Assembly: GCA_012064415.1 (NCBI GenBank)
Contig: SSNU01000128.1
Span: 62,001-126,000 of the forward strand
DNA length: 64,000 nucleotides
Reading direction: 5' to 3'
Source of the DNA: Gyrodactylus bullatarudis
Lineage: Eukaryota; Platyhelminthes; Monogenea; Gyrodactylidea; Gyrodactylidae
Part shown: one piece after another, positions 28,901 through 36,400 of the stretch
Layout: every line of letters starts with the position of its first letter
How positions within the stretch are numbered: position 1 is the stretch's first letter
The notes under the pieces: generated by a model
What the model was told of the DNA's origin: nothing
Databases searched by the model: none
What the model saw: only the letters and a program-made list of their open reading frames with translations
Made by a program: the position numbers and the translations under genes

Positions 28901-31900
28901 TTTGAATTTCGAAACTGCACCAAATTCCCACATTTTCAACTTTGGACCTTGGATTTTTTCTTGTTTATTAAATGCTTATATTTAGGATCAAAATTAGCCA
29001 AATGATTCGAATTTGGTCACTGAAGTTCAGAGAAATTCGTCATTATTGTGGGAAATCGATTTGTCTGAAATTTTCAATGACTCCGAAGGAGAATGACACA
29101 AAATTTGAAGAGGCTGAATTTCTGTGAGCTTCGGTGATCAAATTCAAATCATTTCTCTAATGTTGATTCCAAATATCAGCATTCAATCGCTTCAATTCCT
29201 TGAAATCAAGGAAAAATTTGTGATTTAAAGTTGAAAAAGTGGGAAATTTGGGGTATTTTTGAAATTCGTAAAATGGCCTAATTTTGACCGGATCCAATTT
29301 GTCTGGATTGTTTTTTGCACAAAGTATGGACTCATTTTATCATGAAATAATTTTGTTCCTAACTTTTCTTTTGTCTATATTATTAAACTGGAAATTTGCG
29401 TAACTTTTTAAATAAATAATAAATACATATATAGCTAGGGATGTTTTTCTGTTTTCTAAAAGTGACAGACAGGTCTTTAAATAATCAATACCCTCAAGAC
29501 ATTCCTGACTACTTCTTTAATTATTCTCACAAAAATATTTTATTTCTCAATCGAAATTTGTGCTATGTCTATCAAACTATTTCTTTCATTTCAATCATTT
29601 AATCCAAGTACTAATTGCAAGGAAGAACAAGTGAATCGAATAATTTCAACTCTATCCAATTCGATGATCTCATAAAGTGAACGGAAAGTTAATCAAAACA
29701 TCTCACTCAAGACTCAATATGAACTGATTCCTTCGTATCTCTCAGCCGGTAATTCTCTTCTTTGGAAAAAATCATTCGATTTCCTAAATTTCTTATTACA
29801 TACATTTTTTGTTTTGTTATTAAAGTTAGTTTGGAGTTTAAACATTTGAAGCTCATTGAATGGCGATTTACAAAAAAAATTCTTAATTGACTATGATGTT
29901 GTTCGCTTGCTACCTGACTATGTTGTCTTCTGGCTTGTATTGGTCTATCTGTAGAAAAAGAAAGGGGAGAAGAAGGTGAAGTATTTTTAAAAAATAAGGA
30001 TTTTTATAATTAGTAATCAGAATTATTAAAGTAATAACTCTGATAATATAATCCATCACTTGAGGGAAAATTAAAATTAAGATTAGAATAAGAAACATTT
30101 AGATTACCCTGATAAGAATAGTTTGGACTCACACAATATTCCGAATACATGTCGTATTCTTTCTGGCGTGAGATTTTTCAAAAAATTTAAGATACTTAAA
30201 ACCTTTTGCGCCAAATCAAAACCTTAAACCAATCAGATTTCTTCTCAACTTTAATCAATCAATTCAAACCAACGATTTCCAATATCTATATCCGTCTTAT
30301 TACAACCTCGTTTAGTTTAATTTCTATAGACTCCAAAATCATTTCTTATTTTACAGATAGACCACAAGCCAGAAGACAGCATAGTCAGGTAGCAAGCGAA
30401 CAACGTTATAGTCAATCTAATATGCCGAACAGCTCCCTGAAGAACTATTTGGTACAAAATTAAAATTCTTAATCTTAAAAATCAAATAGCATTTAGATTA
30501 AAGAAGAATTTTTGAGGCACCAATAAATCCACCAAAAAAAGGTTTAAAATTTTACCTCAAGCTATTTTAGACTGAATTTGAATTTATAACAAATAGGTTA
30601 ATCATAATTATGAGCTCTAAAGATTATTTGGGTTTGGGTTTTAATCAAAACTCTAGAGGTTCCTGCCTGTTCCTTAGACTACCTCAGACATACAGGCAAC
30701 CTACTTTACTGGATTGGCCCTACCAGCTCAAACAATCCACAGAGAAAACTAAGGGTTCAGGTTATGAAAAGTGTCCTCCAGTAGTTCGGATCTAATGTGG
30801 TGAAAAATGACGTTGAGAGACAGGTACATACGACACACTTTTCCTCAGATAGCCTAATGAATGAAGATCAGTATGAATATGATCATATTGAAACAAATCC
30901 TCATGCCAGAACTGATGATATTCAGCAGCCAATTAGACCCAGAAAAAATGATTTCGCGATGCTTGGCCGATTAAAAAAAAAAACAAATTAACCCTTTATG
31001 TCCCTTTGTTCCACCAGTGAGAACCTATTTGCTGAGGTCTTAGAAAAAATAAAATAACTTTCTATCGTAAAACAAATGCCGTAGATTTCAAATATACAAT
31101 CGCCTCTTCGATATCTCTCATATTTTAGAAGATAACTGATTTTAGAGCCAAAAAAATGCCAATTTTAACTTCTATTATCTTCGGCTTACAAAAAGGAACT
31201 CAGATTCAGAATCAGCATAATTATTTTGGTTAGGTTGCAAATTTTCTCATTTGTGTGATGAAAAAAATAATTTGGGACATTCGGGAAGATTTTGGCAAAT
31301 TTGACAAAAAATTTTAATATTCTGTGATAAAATTCATCTTAATTCATTTCTGAAAAAACAATTTAAAACTAAATTTATGTCTCTAGTTAATGATACCAAG
31401 AAATAGTGGTTTTCTTGACAGTTATTTATTTAAAATACACCAGGGTTTTTTGTGGGTTCCTGTTTCAACTGGATTCTTAGGATATATTAACTAGACAACT
31501 CCTTTTTCAAGGAGTGGAATAATAATGGAGGCAATATGCCTAAACCAATTCACCCATCGATTGAAAATAAAAATGTAAGGGATAAGGAGAGTTTTTACCT
31601 CTTATGACCCTAAACTATGTGTGAATAATACTATTATTTATTCTCCTCTCTAAATTGTTAGGAAAAATGCTGTAAATCTATCTACATAATGGCTTACACA
31701 AAGTAAGCCTTGTTGCTCTGTGCGAAGAAGAGACCCTCTCTCGTAAATATTACTCATATGGAAATAAATAAATATTTTTATATTTGAAAAATATGCAAAA
31801 CTTTCAAGGAAGAATAAAGGAAATTTATCAATACAGATAAATACTGCATATACACCATAATTTTTATGGTCTTTTTTCCCACTTCAATTCCTTTCTTTAC

Positions 31901-33078
31901 ATGTTTTTCCTATACATTTTTTAGGGTTGAATAGATAGATTTTATTCATTAGCAGTCTAAGATCATGGGGGATAAGTTTCAGGGTTATATATTGTATAGG
32001 GAATAATCCAAGTATGAATAGAGAGAAATTATTTTACGACAACTAAAATTCTTTTAATTATCATTATTTATTGGAAATAAAAGTTTTGGGCTAATAACTA
32101 TGAGTTTATTTTTTTCAAATCATGGGAAAACATTTTCGAATAACTTCATACTCATAGTAGTAGCTATGATTTTTAATTTAACTGGGATCTGTTTCAAAAA
32201 GATATTCGAAAAATCATATAATGCACTGGGTAACTAGAGAAAAGCAATGTAAATCTATAAAATAGACTAAATTGAAAGAATTCACGAATTTTTAGGAATA
32301 TTTTTTTGAATAGACTCAATAAATTCTCTTATAACTCTCTTATGACATCCAGAAAAATAACTCTCAAAGTTCAAAATCTAATTCTCCTATCTAAGTTAGT
32401 CTAACTAATGACCTCAATCATTCAATTTTTCTGACAGTTTTGAAACAATATGAGAATCAGTATTGCTCTTCACAAGACCAACAAATAATTCAAGAAAGAA
32501 ATCTTATCTGGGTAGAATTCCTGATTTCCTTACATTATTTGATAAGCATTGAAATATCTTTTTTGTGTTAAATTTCAAGATAATCTAATATCAATAAAAA
32601 AATACTCAGCTGTTTCAAAGAAGAAAGACACCTCTCTAATTTGGCAGCAATTAAACTCTTAAATACCAAACATTTATGGCGTTATTTTCTGCAAAAATCT
32701 TCATGCCATCATTTCAGATTAGAACCTATCTCTTAACGACTTTTCGTTGAACTTAGAATATAAATTTCCTTTTTCAAGAAACAGTTGTTATTTTCTACTT
32801 AAAATATTAGATAGAAAATAGAATAATCATAGTAAAAACTTACTATTATTTGATTTGAAGGATATACCATGGTCATAAGATTTAGAATGAGAAATAGCAT
32901 TCTGGACGTTGATTTTCTTCGAGGTAAGTATTGAGTATGATTCTATTCCATTAAGCTGTGAGGTTGATTTGTTATTGAACTTGAGTTCTCTCTTATCAAG
33001 AAAACTATATGGAACATGTCTTACATCATATTTATTCGGTGATGCATATTTAGTTATTCTATCAGTGGAGCTAGACAT
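4960..33078 (-). CDS. Large split gene, seven exons, unidentified 548-aa protein
   Basis: I do not recognise this protein. The exons on the minus strand are 32844-33078, 23643-23707, 22090-22342, 13366-13415, 7174-7578, 5477-5860 and 4960-5214. All junctions are GT/AG and the phases (1,0,1,0,0,0) add up to exactly 549 codons from the ATG at 33078 to the TAA at 4960-4962, which is strong internal support. The N-terminus is Ser/Lys-rich. Residues of roughly 100-200 alternate hydrophobic strand-like stretches and end in an amphipathic helix (NALNAIRITFWLQELQ), which could be a small folded domain (a PH-type fold is a guess). The rest is low-complexity Ser/Thr/Lys sequence with a Cys cluster (CSGRCC) near residue 275, likely disordered. 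Introns range from 262 bp to about 9.1 kb and contain PLE-1, several MITEs and a TIR element. The exon at 13366-13415 has an alternative, poorer acceptor at 13443. The gene starts 332 bp after the stop of the next minus-strand gene, so both are read in the same direction. Confidence 0.6.
6141..7105. mobile_element. 965-bp TIR element with palindromic sub-repeats
   Basis: The left arm (6141-6351) and right arm (6893-7105) are near-perfect inverted copies of about 210 bp around a 540-bp spacer. Each arm contains the perfect palindrome GAGTCTGCAGACTC, a similar AGTCTGTAGACTT unit, and repeated GTTACAGTGA/GGAAACTT blocks. The element sits in the intron between exons 7174-7578 and 5477-5860 of the large minus-strand gene and makes up most of that intron. 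The spacer shows no transposase reading frame, so it is a non-autonomous DNA element. Confidence 0.8.
8935..9895. repeat. Foldback/MITE family 1, composite copy
   Basis: A left arm at about 8935-9010 (TAGATCATGGAGACCTCC) is matched in reverse complement at about 9775-9890 (GAGGTCTCCATTATCTAG). A second right-type arm of a variant subfamily (GGGCAACATGAGTAGG) ends at about 9480. It therefore looks like one copy inserted in or recombined with another. The 74-codon open frame at 8967-9191 lies inside the arm and is not considered a gene. Confidence 0.55.
10501..10680. repeat. MITE family C, truncated copy
   Basis: This segment starts with GGTTCAGTGAAAAATTGGGC and runs parallel to the complete copy at 56858-57152, through the AACCAATCAGATTCATTTG and ATTCAATGGAGAG blocks. 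The right inverted end is missing. It is intronic and non-coding. Confidence 0.65.
11165..11865. repeat. Foldback/MITE family 1 copy
   Basis: The left edge shows AAGATGGGAATTTATGAT, and the right edge ends in the inverted ATAGATTCCCAACTTCAT block near 11835-11860. The interior carries the family's GGCGCCAAAATCCCATTTT segment and its inverted partner. It is non-coding and lies in a large intron. Confidence 0.55.
12453..13167. repeat. Full-length foldback/MITE family 1 (reference copy)
   Basis: This is the cleanest copy, about 715 bp. The left TIR begins TAATTAATATGAAGATGGG and the right TIR ends with its reverse complement (CCCATCTTCATATTCATTA). The arms match over about 150 bp, including the inverted pair AGATCGTAGGTTCC / GGAACCTACGATCT. 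The inner sequence is also partly self-complementary, so the single strand could fold over most of its length. No protein is encoded. Confidence 0.75.
13168..15601. other. Intronic sequence without recognised genes
   Basis: Apart from the small exon at 13366-13415 (assigned to the large minus-strand gene), I see only AT-rich intronic DNA. The 80-codon open frame at 15257-15499 has no recognisable domain and a composition like its surroundings. Confidence 0.35.
15602..16100. repeat. Foldback/MITE family 1, right end degraded
   Basis: The left TIR (TAGTTAATATGAAGATGGG) and following arm are clear. Interior blocks of the family are recognisable to about 16.1 kb, but no clean right TIR is seen. 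Probably an older copy. Confidence 0.5.
16812..17040. repeat. Foldback/MITE family 1 variant, left arm only
   Basis: It begins AGTTGGTTGATATGAATTTG and shares the ATGTTGCCCAC and GGCGCCAAAATTCC blocks with the variant copies ending at 9480 and 11865. It stops abruptly near 17040 and is followed by family B-like sequence (about 17200-17330). Confidence 0.5.
17579..17642 (-). ncRNA. Hammerhead-ribozyme-like motif HHR-1 (PLE-1 left arm)
   Basis: Read on the minus strand the core is CUGAAGA, a short helix-II segment closed by G and C, then GAAA, then a helix-III hairpin (AUAAA / UUUAU) followed by the cleavage nucleotide C. Helix I is formed by AAGU/ACUU plus an outer GAGC/GCUC pair. All conserved hammerhead core positions are present. 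PLEs are known to carry hammerheads in their terminal repeats. Activity is inferred, not shown. Confidence 0.75.
17655..17935. mobile_element. Short insertion in the PLE-1 left arm
   Basis: The right arm reads directly from the GTAATGTAATAG block into TATATAATCAGAGC. The left arm has about 280 extra AT-rich bases between these blocks, beginning with a T run (poly-A on the minus strand) and flanked by ACTATT on both sides, which may be a target duplication. A short retroposed sequence is likely. I see no tRNA-type promoter boxes in it. Confidence 0.5.
18450..19577 (-). pseudogene. PLE-1 C-terminal part: RT thumb/linker and GIY-YIG endonuclease
   Basis: This open frame of 375 codons covers the end of the reverse transcriptase, a linker with an acidic DDEDDE run, and a GIY-YIG nuclease domain. 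The signature is GVIYLF, a CPCG zinc-finger-like pair, KYVGQT, R-x-L-x-x-R and EH, all intact, so the nuclease centre looks preserved. The C-terminus has a basic cluster (KRKRKRHSS) that could act as a nuclear localisation signal. In PLEs this nuclease nicks the target for primed reverse transcription. The frame does not continue from the RT frame at 19462-20130; a frameshift near 19.5 kb separates them, so the element as it stands could not make one protein. Confidence 0.8.
19462..20508 (-). pseudogene. PLE-1 reverse transcriptase (broken)
   Basis: Two stretches in the same frame (20164-20508 and 19462-20130) are separated by an in-frame TAA at 20164-20166, just after the conserved LPKVHK motif. 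The downstream part carries the PLE-type RT motifs: RPILDMSSSPQH, VSFDVTSLFTNVPL, DGVAMGSPIGPLLAD and the catalytic RYLDD. Upstream, the N-terminal homology (RFDSVVNDA) is in another frame near 20.53 kb, so a frameshift lies at about 20.5 kb. RT would copy the element RNA at a nick made by the GIY-YIG partner. The core aspartates are present although the frame is broken. Confidence 0.85.
20686..21540. repeat. PLE-1 right inverted arm with rearranged inner end
   Basis: This is the inverted partner of 17535-18660. Its inner end is complex. A plus-strand copy of the element's C-terminal coding end (20711-20896) is inserted between two direct copies of a segment with CTTGCTTGGTTACGTTAT (about 20630-20690 and 20879-20936). 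Reading on the minus strand, the N-terminal coding region is therefore interrupted by an inverted piece of the 3' end. Template switching during reverse transcription would explain this. Confidence 0.75.
21432..21494 (+). ncRNA. Hammerhead-ribozyme-like motif HHR-2 (PLE-1 right arm)
   Basis: This is the same motif as HHR-1 in opposite orientation: GAGC outer helix, AAGU, CUGAAGA, GACCCGGC helix-II segment, GAAA, AUAAA-ACG-UUUAU hairpin, C, ACUU, and closing GCUC. Because both arms carry it facing outward, transcripts of either strand through the element contain a plausible self-cleavage site. Confidence 0.75.
21650..21940. repeat. Foldback/MITE family 1, short internally deleted copy
   Basis: It has both ends: AGTTGGTTGATATGAAGTTG on the left and CCCAACTTCATATCAATTAG on the right, only about 290 bp apart. 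Most of the interior seen in the 12453-13167 copy is missing. It lies just outside the right arm of PLE-1. Confidence 0.65.
21941..24930. other. Intronic region with two exons, otherwise empty
   Basis: It includes the exons at 22090-22342 and 23643-23707, which are assigned to the large minus-strand gene. The rest is AT-rich DNA with only short, low-complexity open frames (for example 23932-24114 and 24294-24509), for which I see no homology or splice support. Confidence 0.4.
24931..25165. repeat. Foldback/MITE family 1 fragment
   Basis: It starts AGTATGAAGATGGGAATTTA and carries the CCACTTTCACGATACG block, followed by an inner-core segment (CACTTTGAAATCAGC). The right TIR is absent. Confidence 0.5.
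25255..25800 (-). pseudogene. Unidentified coding relic, about 105 open codons
   Basis: On the minus strand an uninterrupted frame runs from just after a TGA near 25575 to a TGA near 25257. Its composition is protein-like (mixed charged and aromatic residues, ending near KWIRNHRVFANGEQMDRNEF) and clearly less AT-biased than its surroundings. It lacks an ATG until late. About 150 bp upstream a short frame begins MYMSEHNLMQQLNAQYVN and stops. The two could be parts of one decayed gene, perhaps a retroelement gag-like gene, since it stands in a large intron. I cannot name the family. Confidence 0.35.
25801..29886. other. Intronic sequence without recognised genes
   Basis: It is AT-rich with short random frames. 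A core fragment of MITE family 1 lies at about 28230-28340, and a family B stretch at about 28880-29330 (GGATCAAAATTAGCC; TGTTGATTCCAAATATC). No exon is supported. Confidence 0.35.
29887..29962 (-). repeat. Inverted copy of an exon-like segment, left
   Basis: About 70 bases here are the reverse complement, with few mismatches and a 3-nt gap, of 30348-30420. The shared piece includes a splice-acceptor-like TACAG followed by ATAGACCA and CAAGCCAGAAGACA. The two copies point away from each other with about 390 bp between them, so the transcript could form a hairpin. Confidence 0.65.
30350..30991 (+). pseudogene. Possible exons or decayed gene, Gln/Ser-rich, unidentified
   Basis: Three protein-like frames follow each other on the plus strand. 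The first is 30360-30463 after a good acceptor (TTATTTTACAG), encoding a Gln/Ser/Arg-rich tail. The second is 30610-30795 (contains TYRQPTLLDWPYQ). The third is 30797-30991 in the next frame (contains NEDQYEYDHIETNPHARTDD) and ends in a poly-Lys/A run. The last two are separated by a one-base frame change near 30.79 kb, and acceptor-like AGs are dense, so either short introns or decay could explain it. It lies antisense inside the first intron of the large minus-strand gene. Function unknown. Confidence 0.3.
30992..32843. other. Intronic sequence without recognised features
   Basis: AT-rich DNA forming the 5' part of intron 1 of the large minus-strand gene. I see no exon, repeat arm or RNA gene here. 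Confidence 0.35.
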
Positions 33079-33410
33079 AAAAGTCTAAATGTTAAATTTT
33101 CATATTTGCATCAAGAACTATTTTAAACAAAAAAGCTGAATAATGAAATGATTTTGTTCGTATTAAGTTTTAAAATAATATTCGAATTTAAAATTAATTG
33201 AATTATTATTATTTTAATATAATCCTTTCTAATTGAAATTTATATCAAATTTCTTTTATTTTTTATCGCACACTACAAGTTCTTTCATTCGAATTCCTCC
33301 CTATCAAACTCTGTTTTAAAAATATTCTCTGTTAAATAGCTCAACTTAATATTGAATCAAAAATAAATGATATTCGGTGAAAATATTATATTAAATAATT
33401 TCAAATTTTC

Positions 33411-36400
33411 TTATAAACCGATGGTATAATTGCCGTCAATAGATAACCTCTTTCTAATAGGTAATTGTGGCTTAAAATAATCCGAAAGATCCTTGGTGTA
33501 TTTCAAATCAAAGTCATAACCCCTTGAAGATTTTGTCACTTTGAGGGAACCTTGCTTCATTAGACGAGGGGGAAGAGGTGGAGGTTGTTCATTCTTCTGA
33601 TTATCCAGTCGATGGCTGTTGTTATTGACTGTCTTCTAAAAAATGAAATAAATATTTCTTTTTCTGACAAAAAAATGTTATTTATGATATAACTACTTAA
33701 AAGTATTCATGCTTTATAAATAATTCAAAAAATCCTTATCTAACTTGAAATTCTTATTGAATCAAGCAAAACTTTATATATATATTTTATTTTTAAGTAT
33801 TTTAGATACTTAATTATTTTTTATATGTATTTTTTGTGACGAGGGATAAGTGCTTAAGTCTTTTAGTATATCCAATTGGATGCGGAGAAGTCACACATCT
33901 TCCCTTAGACATAAGACTCTAATTTATAAGCTAGTAAAGAGGTATACTGAGGAGTCTCAATAAGGACGAAACGCGTCTATACCTGGCATACTTGTTTGAA
34001 TTGTTTCTGTTTTGGAATAATCATCTAGCTAACTTTAATTTAAAAATGTTATCAGAATCTAATGTAAAAAAAGCTATTATTTGTATTTGATGATTATTTG
34101 TTTAAAATCGACGCGATGAACGACAGTTTCGAGCTAGCACGTTTTTGAATAAACTACGTTATGTATTCTGATAATTTCTTCTCGTGTTCTGAATCTGAGT
34201 CCGTATCTGAATCTGAATCCGTATCTGAATCTGAATCCGTATCTGAATCTGAATCTGAATCCGTATCTGAATCTGAGTCTGTTGTTGTCCCTCAGTTTAA
34301 CCCGGTACAAAACATGGCGTCATGGAAACAAAACCTTGTGGTTCCGAAGGAGAGAGAAAAGTTGCTGGTTATGTTCAGACAATTTAAATTTTCTGCTAAG
34401 CTGGCTCGTATAAAGAGGAGTGATTTGGCTGCCCACTTTTTAACCAGTATCAAGTCTGAGGATTATTCTAAGATAGAACATTTAATGGCCCCAAAGGATC
34501 CAACGGAGGCCACTCTGGAGGAGATTGAAAAAGCTCTGGTAGAAAGATACACGGATGGCAAGTCAGATGTGGTCAATATGATTGAGCTGTTCGAGTGGAA
34601 AAGAAACGTGGGTGAAGACATGGAAGATTTTGCGGAGAGAGTATCGGACCGCATTAAGAAGACCAACTGGCCACAAGAAGTGCGAGATAATCTAGCATGT
34701 TGCTTTGTCATTAATGGGATAAAAGACATGAAGCTTAAGAATAGAATATCGGACAAAAGAAAGGACTTCGACCTCAGCAAACTTTTAAAACTGGTCAAGA
34801 GCTCCGTAGCATCACAAGGCAGAGAGGCTGTCCCGGAAGTCATGGCTATCAGCAACAACTGTTTCAGGTGTTTGGGAAATCATGCTCCAGACAGCTGCTA
34901 TTTTAAGGACAAGGAGTGCAGGTACTGCAAGGAGATTGGCCACATCGTCAAGGCATGTCCGAAGAAAGCGGTCAAAGTGAATCATGTAAATAAGGTTAAT
35001 AAAAATGTGGAATCCTGTTTGTCATGTTATTCTGATTCTAACAGCACAGGTTTTATAATGGTTGCAACCAGTGTCAATGGGCAAAAGTTAGATATGCTTG
35101 TGGACACTGGTGCATCCTGTACAATACTACCCTATGATTTTGCCAGAGCATCACAACTTGATTTGAGACCCTCTGTCAGGAAGTTGATTACATATGGTGC
35201 TGACCGGATCCTGAGCACAGATGAGACCGGAGTAAAACTAGAAACTTGTGGCAAAGGCATTGACCTCAACTGTCTGGTATTAAAGGAAGATGGGAGAGCT
35301 ATTCTTGGACTGGATGCCCTGAAGAAGTTAGGCTTTAAGTTGGAGATAAATGGCGTAGTGGTTACTGATGAACATGTCAACGCAATCACCTTCTCGAAGG
35401 GATCTATCAAAGCGGACCTAAAATTCAAGAAGGACTTTCATGAGCATCTAAGAGTTTATGCTGCGAGACCACTTCCGTTTGCGATGAAGCCATTAGTGAT
35501 TAAAGAGCTGGACCGATTAGAGGCCAATGGTATCATCAGCAAGACGAGCAACCCCGTTTGCGCAGCTCCCATGGTGATAGTTCCGAGGAAGGAAGGGGCC
35601 GAGAATCCTTTAAGACTGACAACTGATTATAGTCTCACGCTGAATAGGCTTATTGACCTGAATGCTTATAGTACGCCAAGGTTTGAGGACATAGCCCATG
35701 AGTTCAGAGATTTTCAGTACTACAGTGTTATTGATCTTAAGGAAGCAAACCTTCAGGTCGAGCTAGATGAAAGCTGCAAACAATACACAACGATGTCAAC
35801 CTGTAAGGGATATTATTACTTCAATTATTTGCAGTTTGGTCTGGCCGCTGCCCCGCAAATCTTCCAAGAGATCATTGACACGCTGCTGGAAGGATTACCC
35901 AGAGTAATAGCATATCAGGATGATATTCTAATTGGAGGGCTGAACATGGATGATCATGATCAAAAGTTCGAGGAAGTCAAGTCCCGACTGGCCATTCACA
36001 ACTTTGAGATAAACATAAGCAAACTCCAGTATCGTTGTAAGAAAGTCAAATATCTTGGATTTGTGTTGTCTGATGGAAAGGTATTACCGGATCCTGAGAG
36101 ATTGGAGAACTTCCTGCGCATTTTGCCACCGTGTAACAAGAAAGAACTCCATAGTGTACTGGCCACACTGAGATACTACAGCCGGTTCGTTCCAGATTTC
36201 GCCATCAAGGCAGCAGGACTTTACGACAAGCAGAAGGATGATAAGTTCATCTGGAATGAGGAAGACTCCGGTACACTCAAGGACCTTATAACTTCAATGG
36301 CAACTCGATTTATTGTGGGATATGATCTGGAGAAGCCGATGTTCTTAGCTACAGACGCATCAGACAAAGGAATCGCGTACCTAGTAGCTCATGACCGTGA

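Noticed and set aside
34195..34281. CRISPR-like array
   Set aside because: The 18-bp units are contiguous without spacers and lie in an LTR of a eukaryotic element; a simple tandem repeat.
34463..34858. Minus-strand open frame of 131 codons
   Set aside because: It is the antisense shadow of the gypsy Gag frame. The same holds for minus-strand frames at 35132-35428, 36641-36931 and 37213-37725.
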